Shown here one piece after another: positions 1 to 10,299 of a stretch of DNA of 64,000 bases. Below the pieces are notes generated by a model. The model saw nothing but the letters and a program-made list of their open reading frames with translations, was not told the DNA's origin and did no database searches. The DNA is from Flavobacteriaceae bacterium (GTDB taxonomy: Bacteria; Bacteroidota; Bacteroidia; Flavobacteriales; Flavobacteriaceae): contig JABAZK010000025.1 in assembly GCA_018608485.1 (NCBI GenBank), positions 1-64,000 on the forward strand, written 5' to 3'. The position numbers were made by a program, and so were the translations under genes. Each line of letters opens with the position of its first letter. Position 1 is the stretch's first letter.

Positions 1-1369
1 CTAGTCCATATTTATTTTCTGATGCATTAAAATAGGTTTCTAAAGAAGGTGTAGCGGAACCTAATAGAATTTTCCCTTTATGTAAATGAGACAATACTAT
101 AGCTGCATCACGGGCATTATACCTAGGTGAAGGCTCAAATTGTTTGTAAGAAGTTTCATGCTCCTCATCAACCACTACTATCCCTAAATTATTAAAAGGT
201 AAAAAAATTGAAGAACGAGCTCCTAAAATAATTTGGGCTTTGGGTTTATTTTCTAGAACATTATTCCACACCTCTACTCTTTCATTCATTGAGTATTTTG
301 AATGAAATACTGAGATTTGATTTCCAAAATAGTTTTGTAATCTTGATATAATTTGAGTAGTTAAAGCTATTTCTGGTAATAAAAACAAGGCTTGTTTTCC
401 CGAATCTAAAGTTTCTTGAATAAGTTTAGTATATACTTCTGTTTTACCTGAACTTGTAATACCATGTAATAAAATTACATCTTTTGTAGTAAAAGAAGTT
501 TTAATTTCTTTGAGTGCTTGTTTTTGGTAATCATTTAATTTTTTTAAAGCACTCGTTTCTCCATTATATGAAATCCTATCAGTTTTAATAAAATAAAACT
601 CTAACACTCCTTTTACTTCTAGAGCTTTAATAATTGTAGAGGAAGCTCCAGAAACCTTTTCTAAGTCTTTAACCTTTATTGGTTTTTTAGAAGCTGATAA
701 TTGGAAAAAAGTCATTATAACTTCTCTCTGCTTGGCAGCTCTAGATAATTCATTCATCAATAATTCTAAAGAATTTTCTGAATTGTAATTATTACTTAAA
801 CGAACATATTTTATTAATTTAGGTTTATACTGTTCATAAATTTCTTCTTTAATATAAACAGCAGATTTTTGAATTAACTCATTAATAATTGGCAATACTT
901 TCTTTTTCCCAAGAATATCAACTACCTGATGAATTGTTAATTGAGATTGATGTTGTAAAGCTTCATAAATAAGAAATTCTTCATCATTTAATATATCTTT
1001 ATTGTCAAATGATTCATTTTTAAAAATAATAGTTTCACTTTCTAATAAAAAAGCAGAAGGTAATGCAGCCCTGTACACATCTCCCAAGCCACACATGTAA
1101 TAGGTAGAAATCCACTCCCAATGTTTTAATTGATGTTCTGTAACTATTGGTTTATTGTCTAAAATTTGTAGAATTTCTTTAGCATCATAAGTCTCTGGTG
1201 GTATTTGGTGCAATTTAAAAACCAATGCAGTGTACATTTTGGTCTTCCCAAAAGATACAGCAACTCGCATTCCTTTTTTAAGAAATTCGTATTCATATTG
1301 TGTTACAGAATACGTAAAAGTTTTCTGAATAGGAATGGGTAAAATAACATCTATAAAATGTCCTGACAC
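1..1369 (-). CDS. priA: Primosomal protein N' (PriA helicase), 3' part truncated by window edge
   Basis: Open minus-strand frame from GTG at 1369 (in-frame TAA directly upstream) to the window edge; reads MSGHFIDVILPIPIQKTFTYSVTQYEYEFLKKGMRVAVSFGKTKMYTALVFKLHQIPPE..., a PriA N-terminus. Absent from the ORF track. Confidence 0.9.
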   Translation of the reverse strand, partial: MSGHFIDVILPIPIQKTFTYSVTQYEYEFLKKGMRVAVSFGKTKMYTALVFKLHQIPPETYDAKEILQILDNKPIVTEHQLKHWEWISTYYMCGLGDVYRAALPSAFLLESETIIFKNESFDNKDILNDEEFLIYEALQHQSQLTIHQVVDILGKKKVLPIINELIQKSAVYIKEEIYEQYKPKLIKYVRLSNNYNSENSLELLMNELSRAAKQREVIMTFFQLSASKKPIKVKDLEKVSGASSTIIKALEVKGVLEFYFIKTDRISYNGETSALKKLNDYQKQALKEIKTSFTTKDVILLHGITSSGKTEVYTKLIQETLDSGKQALFLLPEIALTTQIISRLQNYFGNQISVFHSKYSMNERVEVWNNVLENKPKAQIILGARSSIFLPFNNLGIVVVDEEHETSYKQFEPSPRYNARDAAIVLSHLHKGKILLGSATPSLETYFNASENKYGL

Positions 1370-1513
1370 TTAAATTATTAATTTTAATCGTTAAGCATTG
1401 CACTTAAGGAATGAATTACTATTAGGATTGAAAGCTCTTTTTATACTATACCAACAGTTTCCTCAAAACTACTGAATTTTTAGTACATTGTGTTTAGAAT
1501 AATAAATGGATTT

Positions 1514-2395
1514 ATGACAAGTAATGAATGGAAATCTAGAGGTAATTTTCTAAAAGTAAATAACAATCGTTTGTTTGTTATTGATACTAATAATGATAGT
1601 AATAAATCTCAAAAATCTATGGTAGTTCTCCATGGATATCCTACTTCATCATTGGATTACTATAAAGTATTACCAGAATTATCTAAAAGCTACAGAGTAA
1701 TTTTACATGATCACCTAGGTTTTGGTTTTTCGGATAAACCAAAAAATGTTGTTTATTCATTAGTTAAACAAGCAGATATCGCCTTAGAATTATGGCGTCA
1801 GTTAGGTTTAAAAAAAATATACTTATTTGCACATGACTACGGAACATCTGTGGCTACTGAAATTATAGCTCGCTACAATGCAAATGAATTGGACATAAAA
1901 ATCGAACAGTTAATTTTAACTAATGGTAGTATTCACATTGAATTATCTCAATTAAGAACTATTCAAAAACTTCTAAAACATAAGTTTTTGGGGAAATATG
2001 TTGCTAAACTCACCAACTTTCCCATTTTCAGAAAAAACATGAAAAACATTTATTTTGACAGCTCTAAAGTAACAGATAATGAACTTAAAGAAATGTGGGA
2101 ATTAATTGAGTTAAATGGAGGGAGAGAAGTCATACATAAGCTAACCCAATACATTAATGAGCGATATTTATATTGGGATCGGTGGATTGGTGCGTTAAAG
2201 GAAACTCGGGTGCAAACTAAAATTATTTGGGCAAAAAACGATCCTATTGCCGTTCCTGCTATTGCTAAATTACTCGCAAAAGAAATTCCAAACAATATAT
2301 TATTTTGGATGGAAAATACGGGGCATTTTTTAATGTTGGAGAGCCCCAAAGAGTTGTTGGAATTAATTTTAAAAAATAACTATAATAATAATTGA
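1514..2395 (+). CDS. Alpha/beta hydrolase (haloalkane dehalogenase-like)
   Basis: ORF 1490..2395; VVLHGYPTSSLDYYKVLPEL, DHLGFGFSDKP, HDYGTSVA nucleophile elbow, NTGHFLMLE. ATG at 1514 is a likelier start than GTG 1490. Confidence 0.85.
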   Translation: MTSNEWKSRGNFLKVNNNRLFVIDTNNDSNKSQKSMVVLHGYPTSSLDYYKVLPELSKSYRVILHDHLGFGFSDKPKNVVYSLVKQADIALELWRQLGLKKIYLFAHDYGTSVATEIIARYNANELDIKIEQLILTNGSIHIELSQLRTIQKLLKHKFLGKYVAKLTNFPIFRKNMKNIYFDSSKVTDNELKEMWELIELNGGREVIHKLTQYINERYLYWDRWIGALKETRVQTKIIWAKNDPIAVPAIAKLLAKEIPNNILFWMENTGHFLMLESPKELLELILKNNYNNN

Positions 2396-2397
2396 AA

Positions 2398-3561
2398 TTA
2401 GTTTTCCAACTTAGAAGCCTTTCTTGTTCCTTCGTACAATTCATACTTCACAAACTTGCAATCTAAATCAGCATTTTTCAATTCAATTCTTTTTGATGTC
2501 CTTAGACCCACATGTTTTAAAGCTTGCATATCTGAGGTAATCATCCATGCTGTTGAGTTTGGGTAATTGTGTTTTAAAGTATCTCCAACTTTTTTATAGA
2601 ACTCATTTACATCTATATTTAAACGCTCACCATAAGGAGGATTAAATAAAATTGTTGTATTACCAAAAACTTCTTTTGTGGAATTGAAAAAATTAACGTG
2701 ATGAACCCCTATAAACTCATCCAAATTAGCATTGATAATATTTTGTTTTGCTTTTGATACTGCAGAAGGGGCTTTATCAAACCCCATGATTTTGAAATGA
2801 GAATTAGTAATTTTTTTTAGAAGTGCGTCCTGTATGGTAAAGTAAAGATCTTCATCGTAATTTTTCCAACGCTCAAATGCAAATTGTTTTCTATTAATAT
2901 TTGCAGGTATTTTACAAGCTATCATACAAGCTTCTATTAGTATGGTTCCAGAACCACACATGGGGTCTATAAAATTCTCATCACCTGAATAACCAGAAAG
3001 CAATACCAAACCAGCAGCTAAAACTTCATTAATTGGTGCAATATTAGTAGCACTTCTGTACCCTCTTTTATGTAATGAATCTCCAGATGAATCTAGAGAA
3101 ATTGTACACCAATCTTTCTGTATGTGAACATGAATTTTAACATCAGGGTAATCTAAGTCTACATTAGGTCTTTTACTGTATTTATGCCTGAAATAATCTG
3201 CAACTGCATCTTTAGATTTTAAGGCTATATAATGAGAGTTACTAGTAAAATTTTTTGAATTAACTACAGCCCCAATTGCAAAAGTACCCTCAACATCTAG
3301 ATATTTTTCCCATTTAATTTTTTGAATAGCCTCATACAAATCTTCCTCATCATAAACTTTACAAGTTCTAATGGGTTTTAAAATACGAATAGCTGTCCTT
3401 AAAGCAATATTAGCTTTGTACAAGAAACCTTGATCACCTCTAAAAGTAACACTTCTTATACCTTCTTTAATATCTTGGGCTCCAAGTTTCTTTAGTTCTT
3501 CAGCTAAAACACCTTCCAAACCCTTTAGAGTTGTGGCCGTCATTTTAAAATTAGTATTCAT
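2398..3561 (-). CDS. THUMP domain class I SAM-dependent RNA methyltransferase (RlmL-like N6/N2 family)
   Basis: FIDPMCGSGTILIEA and NPPYGERL motifs with N-terminal THUMP-like region. Confidence 0.9.
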   Translation of the reverse strand: MNTNFKMTATTLKGLEGVLAEELKKLGAQDIKEGIRSVTFRGDQGFLYKANIALRTAIRILKPIRTCKVYDEEDLYEAIQKIKWEKYLDVEGTFAIGAVVNSKNFTSNSHYIALKSKDAVADYFRHKYSKRPNVDLDYPDVKIHVHIQKDWCTISLDSSGDSLHKRGYRSATNIAPINEVLAAGLVLLSGYSGDENFIDPMCGSGTILIEACMIACKIPANINRKQFAFERWKNYDEDLYFTIQDALLKKITNSHFKIMGFDKAPSAVSKAKQNIINANLDEFIGVHHVNFFNSTKEVFGNTTILFNPPYGERLNIDVNEFYKKVGDTLKHNYPNSTAWMITSDMQALKHVGLRTSKRIELKNADLDCKFVKYELYEGTRKASKLEN

Positions 3562-3703
3562 ATTTCAAAGGTTAGGCTGCAAAAATACACTTTAATAACT
3601 CTTTTTTGATATAAGAAATTAGAAAAAAATTAATTCATTTATATTCCTGTAGTAGAACATTATTTCTGAAAGAAAAGTTTATTTTTGTAATCACTATTTA
3701 AAT

Positions 3704-4429
3704 ATGAATAAATCAGATTGGTTCACAGATTGGTTTAACACCTCTTATTATCATACACTCTACAAAGACAGAAATGATAAAGATGCCCAATTATTCATGA
3801 GAAATATTATTAATTTTTTAAAAATTCCGTCATCTTCTCATTTACTTGATTTACCCTGCGGAAAAGGTAGGCATTCAATTTATTTAAATTCTCTAGGCTA
3901 TAAAGTAACCGGCGCAGATTTGTCTGAAAATAGCATACAAGCAGCAAAAAAATACGAAAATAACACCCTAAATTTTAAGTTAAAAGACATGAGAAAACCT
4001 TTTAACATTAAATATGACGCTGTTTTTAATCTTTTTACAAGTTTTGGATATTTTGAAAACGATATGGATGATATCTTAGTTTTAAAAAACATACATAAAG
4101 GCTTACGTGAAAATGGTTTATTAGTTCTTGATTTTTTAAATGTTGTAAATGTTGAAAAAAAATTAGTAAAAAAAGAAGTAAAAATTGTTGATGAAATTAC
4201 ATTTAATTTACAACGAGAAATTAAAGATGGTTTTATCTTAAAGCATATTACATTTACAGACAAAGGAGTAAACCATTCATTCTCAGAAAGAGTTAAATAC
4301 CTTACCCTTAAAAAATTCGAATTGTATTTTTTTGAGGCTGGATTAAAAATTAATCATATTTTTGGTGACTATCATTTAGCTAAATTCAATCCAGAAACCT
4401 CGGAAAGGTTAATATTTGTAGTATCATGA
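3704..4429 (+). CDS. Class I SAM-dependent methyltransferase
   Basis: LLDLPCGKGRHSIYLNSLGYKVTGADLS motif I. Confidence 0.85.
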   Translation: MNKSDWFTDWFNTSYYHTLYKDRNDKDAQLFMRNIINFLKIPSSSHLLDLPCGKGRHSIYLNSLGYKVTGADLSENSIQAAKKYENNTLNFKLKDMRKPFNIKYDAVFNLFTSFGYFENDMDDILVLKNIHKGLRENGLLVLDFLNVVNVEKKLVKKEVKIVDEITFNLQREIKDGFILKHITFTDKGVNHSFSERVKYLTLKKFELYFFEAGLKINHIFGDYHLAKFNPETSERLIFVVS

Positions 4430-5106
4430 TGACGTATTTATTGTTATTAGCCTCAGTTTTATTGGGCGCCTTAGTAGTTTTAATTTTAAAACCATCAAAA
4501 AAAACTGTTCGTTTGTTGTTAGCCTTCAGTGGTGCGTATCTTTTATCGGTTGCAATTTTACATTTATTGCCAGAGGTTTATAATGGTTCGTCAGATAATA
4601 ACATTATGGGTATATGTATCCTATCAGGTGTTATTTTACAATCTGTATTAGAATCTTTTTCAAAGGGAGCGGAACATGGTCATATTCATATCCATACAAA
4701 CGGAAGAACTTTTCCGAGATTATTATTTGTTAGTTTATGTGTACATGCATTTTCTGAGGGCTTACCAATTTACCACTCTGGAGATAATTTACTTTGGGCG
4801 ATCATTGTTCATAAAATACCAATAGCCATTATTTTAACTATATTTCTAGTAAATAGTAATTTTTCAAAAAAAACAATTGGAATCTTTTTAACTGTATTTG
4901 CTCTAATGAGCCCTTTAGGAGTTTTACTTTCTGATAAATTTATGTTTTTTGAACTCTATAACTCGGAAATTACAGCAGTAATAATTGGGGTGTTTTTACA
5001 CATCTCTACGATAATTTTATTTGAAAGTTCAGAAAATCATAATTTCAACTTGCATAAGTTTTTAGCCATAATAGCTGGAATATTTTTGACTATTTTCACG
5101 CTTTAG
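4426..5106 (+). CDS. ZIP family metal transporter
   Basis: Multi-TM; HAFSEGLPIYHSG, AIIVHKIPIAI signature helices; overlaps the preceding ORF by 4 nt. Confidence 0.85.
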   Translation: MMTYLLLLASVLLGALVVLILKPSKKTVRLLLAFSGAYLLSVAILHLLPEVYNGSSDNNIMGICILSGVILQSVLESFSKGAEHGHIHIHTNGRTFPRLLFVSLCVHAFSEGLPIYHSGDNLLWAIIVHKIPIAIILTIFLVNSNFSKKTIGIFLTVFALMSPLGVLLSDKFMFFELYNSEITAVIIGVFLHISTIILFESSENHNFNLHKFLAIIAGIFLTIFTL

Positions 5107-7286
5107 TTAGCAACTTCATTAATAAATTTAATTCTCATTAATCGAAGTTCTTCATCATCATATTCTCCATCAAACTCATCTAAAGCTTCTTGAATATTAT
5201 CAGATTCTGCCACCATGAAATACTCGTAGATATCTTCTTGTTGATCTTCATCTAAAAGATCATCTAAAGAATAATCAATATTTAACTTGGTTCCTGAATA
5301 AATGATTACTTCCATTTCTTTAATTAATTCGTCCATTTCTAATCCTTTAGATTTAGCTATATCAATTAAAGGTAACTTTCTGTCTGTATTCTGGATGATG
5401 AATAATTTTAATCCTGAATTTACACCAGTACTTTTCACAATTAAATCATCTGGTCTAACTACGTCAAATTCAATAACGTATTTAGAAATTAAATCAACAA
5501 ATTCTTTTCCAAACTTTCTAGCCTTCCCTTCTCCAACTCCATGAACCTTAGACAATTCCTCTAAATTAGTTGGGTATTTCAAGGCCATATCATCTAAGGA
5601 AGGATCTTGAAAAACTGCAAACGGAGGAACACCCTGCTTGACTGCTACTTTCTTTCTGAGACTTTTTAAAAATTTAATTAATTTTTCATCAGCCGAAGCT
5701 CCTGAACTTGGCTCATTTGTTATAATATCTGAAGTATTCTCTTGAGAATAAACATGATCCTCAGACATTAAAAATGATGAGGGTTTATTCAAAAACTTTT
5801 CTCCTTCTTTAGAAAGTTTTACAACACCGTATTGTTCAATTTCTTTACGAATAAAATTTACTACTAAAACTTGTCTTAATAGAGCCATCCAATAGGATGC
5901 ATCCTTTTCCTTACCTATACCAAAAAATGGTTTTAAATTTGTTTTGTGTGAATTTAGCAATGCATTTTCCTTTCCAATTATTGCATTTACTATATCTTTT
6001 GATTTGTATTTTTCCTTTGTATCTCTTACAACAGATAAGAGCTTAACAACATCAACACTTGCCTCATGTTTTTTCTTTGGATTTTTTGTGTTGTCATCCA
6101 TTTGAGCACCATCACCGTTAATTTCGTCAAAATATTCACCGAAATAATGCAATAAATATTTTCTTCTAGACATTGACGTTTCCGCATAACCAACAACTTC
6201 TTGAAGTAAAGCATGGCCAATTTCTTGTTCTGCAATTGGTTTGCTAGCCATAAATTTCTCTAACTTCTCTATGTCTTTGTATGCATAAAAGGCCAAACAA
6301 TATCCCTCACCATCATCTCTTCCTGCCCTACCCGTTTCTTGGTAATAGCTCTCTAAACTTTTAGGAATATCATGATGAATTACAAAGCGAACATCAGGTT
6401 TGTCTATTCCCATACCAAAAGCTATCGTGGCTACAACTACATCACAATCTTCCATTAAAAACATATCTTGATGCTTAACTCTAGTCTTAGCATCTAAACC
6501 AGCGTGGTAAGGAACTGCTTTTATATTGTTTACTTGTAATACTTGTGCAATCTCTTCAACTTTTTTCCTGCTTAAACAATAAATGATTCCTGATTTACCC
6601 TCTCTTTGTTTTACAAAACGAATAATATCTTTTTCTACATCTTTTGTTTTTGGTCTTACTTCATAAAATAAATTAGACCTATTAAATGATGCCTTAAATG
6701 TTGTTGCATCACTTATTCCTAAAGTTTTTAAAATATCTTCTTGTACTTTTTCTGTTGCTGTTGCTGTAAGACCAATTACTGGAACATTATCAATCTGTTC
6801 TATAATATGTTTCAAATTTCTATATTCTGGTCTAAAGTCGTGGCCCCACTCAGAAATACAATGAGCTTCATCTATAGCAACAAAAGAAATAGTTTGTTGT
6901 TTTAAAAAACTAACATACTCTTCTTTTATTAAAGATTCTGGAGCAACATATAAAAGTTTTGTTATGCCTTCCTGGATATCACTTTTAACTTGAGCTACTT
7001 CAGATTTATTTAATGATGAGTTTAGCACATGTGCAACACCATTGTGTTCAGATATACCTCTAATGGCATCCACTTGATTTTTCATTAATGCTATCAAAGG
7101 AGATATCACTATTGCAGTGCCCTCATTCATTAGCGCTGGTAATTGATAACAAAGAGATTTTCCTCCCCCAGTTGGCATTATTACAAAGGTGTTCTTTTTT
7201 TGAAGTATGCTTTTAATAACTTCTTCTTGCAAACCTTTGAATTGTGAAAAACCAAAAAATTTTTTTAAAGGTGAGTGTATGTCCAT
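5103..7286 (-). CDS. recQ: ATP-dependent DNA helicase RecQ
   Basis: MPTGGGKSLCYQLPA, DEAHCISEWGHDFRPEY, QETGRAGRDD; RQC/HRDC-like C-terminus. Confidence 0.95.
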   Translation of the reverse strand: MDIHSPLKKFFGFSQFKGLQEEVIKSILQKKNTFVIMPTGGGKSLCYQLPALMNEGTAIVISPLIALMKNQVDAIRGISEHNGVAHVLNSSLNKSEVAQVKSDIQEGITKLLYVAPESLIKEEYVSFLKQQTISFVAIDEAHCISEWGHDFRPEYRNLKHIIEQIDNVPVIGLTATATEKVQEDILKTLGISDATTFKASFNRSNLFYEVRPKTKDVEKDIIRFVKQREGKSGIIYCLSRKKVEEIAQVLQVNNIKAVPYHAGLDAKTRVKHQDMFLMEDCDVVVATIAFGMGIDKPDVRFVIHHDIPKSLESYYQETGRAGRDDGEGYCLAFYAYKDIEKLEKFMASKPIAEQEIGHALLQEVVGYAETSMSRRKYLLHYFGEYFDEINGDGAQMDDNTKNPKKKHEASVDVVKLLSVVRDTKEKYKSKDIVNAIIGKENALLNSHKTNLKPFFGIGKEKDASYWMALLRQVLVVNFIRKEIEQYGVVKLSKEGEKFLNKPSSFLMSEDHVYSQENTSDIITNEPSSGASADEKLIKFLKSLRKKVAVKQGVPPFAVFQDPSLDDMALKYPTNLEELSKVHGVGEGKARKFGKEFVDLISKYVIEFDVVRPDDLIVKSTGVNSGLKLFIIQNTDRKLPLIDIAKSKGLEMDELIKEMEVIIYSGTKLNIDYSLDDLLDEDQQEDIYEYFMVAESDNIQEALDEFDGEYDDEELRLMRIKFINEVAN

Positions 7287-7494
7287 TATAAAATGTTATT
7301 CGTTTAGCTCTTTTTTTAGCTAACTATACAATTTTGTTGAGGTCTCTTATTTTTGTAGTAAATTTGTACGCTCGTTTAACAACTTAAATATAAGACTTTT
7401 TTTTATTTTAATATTATAATTAAAGTTATAAGTTTTTTAATTAAAAATCTCTACAAAAAGTAGTTTTTATGAGTAAGAACCAAAAAAATAATTA

Positions 7495-8307
7495 ATGACT
7501 CAAGAGAAAGAAATGTCATTTTTAAATCATCTAGAAGAACTTAGGTGGCATTTAGTAAGAAGTATTGTTGCAATATTTGTAATAGCAATCGTTTTATTTA
7601 CATTTCAAGAATATGTGTACAATGAGTTTCTTTTAGCACATATAGACTCCAACTTTATAACATACAGGTTGTTTTGTGATTTATTTTCTGTCATTGGAAT
7701 TGAAAGTAATTTTTGCAGCTTAGACTACCCCAATACATTGCAAGTACTTAAGCCTACACAACAATTAATGAATTCTATATGGTCTTCATTTATTTTAGGA
7801 TCAATAGTAGCTTTCCCATATATTTTATGGGAGTTTTGGAAATTTATTTCTCCAGGACTACATATAAATGAAATTAAAAAATCAAGGGGATTTATATTTA
7901 CTGCCTCAATTTTATTTTTTATTGGGGTTTTATTTAGTTTTTATATTATAGCTCCTATTTCTGTTAATTTTTTATACACTTATCAGATAAGTGATAAATT
8001 AGTTAATCAATTTACCATGGAAGCTCACATCGGTTTAATAACCAATATGCTTTTAGGAGTATCTATTATGTTTGAGCTACCAGTTATTGTTTATTTCCTT
8101 ACAAAAATTGGTTTAATAACTCCCGAATTCTTAAAAAAATACAGGAAACACGCACTTGTAGTTGTTTTGATTTTAGCTGCTATTATAACCCCGCCAGATG
8201 TAGCCAGTCAAATTATTGTTGCTATTCCAGTATTAATACTCTATGAAATTAGTATCAAAGTATCAAGTAGAGTTATAAAAAAACAACAAAAAAATGCAAA
8301 AAAATAA
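7495..8307 (+). CDS. tatC: Sec-independent protein translocase TatC
   Basis: MSFLNHLEELRWHLVRS, multi-TM, AAIITPPD. Confidence 0.95.
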   Translation: MTQEKEMSFLNHLEELRWHLVRSIVAIFVIAIVLFTFQEYVYNEFLLAHIDSNFITYRLFCDLFSVIGIESNFCSLDYPNTLQVLKPTQQLMNSIWSSFILGSIVAFPYILWEFWKFISPGLHINEIKKSRGFIFTASILFFIGVLFSFYIIAPISVNFLYTYQISDKLVNQFTMEAHIGLITNMLLGVSIMFELPVIVYFLTKIGLITPEFLKKYRKHALVVVLILAAIITPPDVASQIIVAIPVLILYEISIKVSSRVIKKQQKNAKK

Positions 8308-8647
8308 AGTCCAAAAATTCAACGATTATCGTTCAAAAATGAACGATAAAATACTGAGCAATGACAATAAAGTCATTAAAAGAATTTTTAATTTAGACAC
8401 CAATGCCTTTAAAAAAGGTCACTTACCCATAAAAACAAAAGAGTTAATGGGTTTAGTGGCTTCAGCTGTTTTACGTTGTGATGATTGTATAGCATACCAT
8501 CTAGAAACCTGTTATAAAGAAGGAGTTTCTAAGGAAGAAATCATGGAAACATTATCTATTGCAACATTAATAGGTGGAACAATAGTTATTCCTCATTTAA
8601 GAAAAGCCTATGAATTTTGGGAAGCTCTAGAAGAAAAAGTTGATTAA
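8294..8647 (+). CDS. Carboxymuconolactone decarboxylase family protein
   Basis: ASAVLRCDDCIAYHLETCYKEGVSKEEIMETL (CxxC-xxx-H AhpD-like motif). Confidence 0.85.
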   Translation: MQKNKVQKFNDYRSKMNDKILSNDNKVIKRIFNLDTNAFKKGHLPIKTKELMGLVASAVLRCDDCIAYHLETCYKEGVSKEEIMETLSIATLIGGTIVIPHLRKAYEFWEALEEKVD

Positions 8648-8723
8648 AGATCTATTTATGAACTTATTAAGACCAAAAAAATATCTAATGATTACATTTA
8701 CTAAAATTTATACACCATAATTA

Positions 8724-9461
8724 ATGATTTTAAGAGCTGAAAATATTGCAAAAAATTATAATGGCAGACAAGTTGTTAAAGAAATTTCTTTAGAAGTAAA
8801 GCAAGGAGAAATTATTGGCTTATTGGGCCCCAATGGTGCAGGTAAAACCACCTCTTTTTATATGATAGTAGGTATGATAAAACCTAATGTTGGTAATATT
8901 TATTTGAATAATGAAGAAATCACCAGTTATCCAATGTACAAGAGAGCTCAAAAAGGTATTGGATACCTAGCTCAAGAAGCTTCTATCTTTAGAAAATTAT
9001 CTGTTGAAGACAATATAATGTCTGTTCTGCAATTCACAGATTTATCTAAAAAAGAACAAAAAATTAAACTAGAATCTTTAATTGAAGAATTTAATATTGG
9101 TCATGTTAGAAAAAATAGAGGAGATTTATTATCTGGAGGTGAAAGAAGGAGAACAGAAATTGCAAGATGCTTAGCTTCAGACCCTAAGTTTATATTATTA
9201 GATGAACCTTTTGCAGGTGTAGACCCTATAGCTGTTGAGGATATTCAGAGTATAGTAGCCCATTTAAAAGATAGAAATATTGGTATTTTAATAACTGACC
9301 ATGACGTTCAGGCAACTTTAGCTATTACTGATAGAACCTATTTAATGTACCAAGGGAGTATTCTTAAAGAGGGAATACCTGAGGACTTAGCAGAAGATAA
9401 ATTAGTTCGTAAGGTCTATCTTGGAAAAGATTTTGAATTAAAAAGAAAAAAGATTTTTTAA
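8724..9461 (+). CDS. lptB: LPS export ABC transporter ATP-binding protein LptB
   Basis: GPNGAGKTTSFYMIVGMIKP, LLSGGERRRTEIARCLA, DEPFAGVDPIAV. Confidence 0.95.
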   Translation: MILRAENIAKNYNGRQVVKEISLEVKQGEIIGLLGPNGAGKTTSFYMIVGMIKPNVGNIYLNNEEITSYPMYKRAQKGIGYLAQEASIFRKLSVEDNIMSVLQFTDLSKKEQKIKLESLIEEFNIGHVRKNRGDLLSGGERRRTEIARCLASDPKFILLDEPFAGVDPIAVEDIQSIVAHLKDRNIGILITDHDVQATLAITDRTYLMYQGSILKEGIPEDLAEDKLVRKVYLGKDFELKRKKIF

Positions 9462-10237
9462 CTTGATGTATTCGTTTTATTAAAATTATTGAACATCGAT
9501 AAAAGAATGTAACTCACAATTACAATGGGTACTGATAAGTATTCAACAGTTACTACTAAAACTATGGAGAGTGTTATTAAAATATATTTAAACAAATTCT
9601 CTCTTATACCATAATTTTTGAATTTTAAAGAAAATAATGGAAGTTCTGAATTCATTATAAAACTAAAAAAAACAGTAACTCCTATCAAAAAGTAATTGTT
9701 AGCAATCAAATCTTTTGCTAAATCAATATCTGTATACATTTGAACCAGAGGTAAAGAGACTACAAACAGACTCATAGCTGGTGTGGGTAAACCTATAAAA
9801 GATTCAGATTGCCTAGTATCTAAATTAAATTTAGCCAATCGATAACAAGCTGATAATGTTACAAGTAAGCCTATTAAAGGTAGCCCCATTGAGATTTTGA
9901 ATTCTGTATGTATTTCATATGGCATTTGTTGATTATTTCCTAACAAAACAAAAAGTACAATACCCGGAACTACGCCACTTGTTACCATATCCGCTAAAGA
10001 GTCTAATTGCTTTCCAAATTCACCAGAAACTTTTAAAATTCTGGCAAAAAAACCGTCAAAAAAATCAAGAAAAACACCTAATGCAACAAACAATGCAGTC
10101 ATTTCAAAATAACCACCTACAGCGAATATAGTTGCTAAGGTTCCAAATAAAAGATTTCCTAAAGTGATTATGTTTGGAATGTGTTTTTTAAAGCTCATGT
10201 GAAATATATCAGTAGCTAAAATAGTAAATCCTTTCAT
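9458..10237 (-). CDS. pssA: CDP-diacylglycerol--serine O-phosphatidyltransferase
   Basis: DFFDGFFARILKVSGEFGKQLDSLADMVTSG (CDP-alcohol phosphatidyltransferase motif); start could be the internal Met of MSFKKHIPNIITLGNL. Confidence 0.9.
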   Translation of the reverse strand: MKGFTILATDIFHMSFKKHIPNIITLGNLLFGTLATIFAVGGYFEMTALFVALGVFLDFFDGFFARILKVSGEFGKQLDSLADMVTSGVVPGIVLFVLLGNNQQMPYEIHTEFKISMGLPLIGLLVTLSACYRLAKFNLDTRQSESFIGLPTPAMSLFVVSLPLVQMYTDIDLAKDLIANNYFLIGVTVFFSFIMNSELPLFSLKFKNYGIRENLFKYILITLSIVLVVTVEYLSVPIVIVSYILLSMFNNFNKTNTSS

Positions 10238-10299
10238 GTGATTTTAAATATCATCAATTTTTAAAGATATTTGTTGAAATTTTGCAATATATTTAATTT

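Noticed and set aside
2050-2349. 99-aa minus-strand ORF in the track
   Set aside because: Shadow frame fully inside the alpha/beta hydrolase gene; no recognisable family.
3898-4263. 121-aa minus-strand ORF
   Set aside because: Antisense shadow of the methyltransferase gene; low-complexity Phe/Ser/Lys composition typical of antisense AT-rich coding DNA.
7469-7495. ATG of a short frame MSKNQKNN upstream of tatC, considered as the true tatC start or a frameshift
   Set aside because: Frame is +2 relative to tatC and adding one A to the homopolymer leads to a stop; the tatC ATG at 7495 is sufficient.
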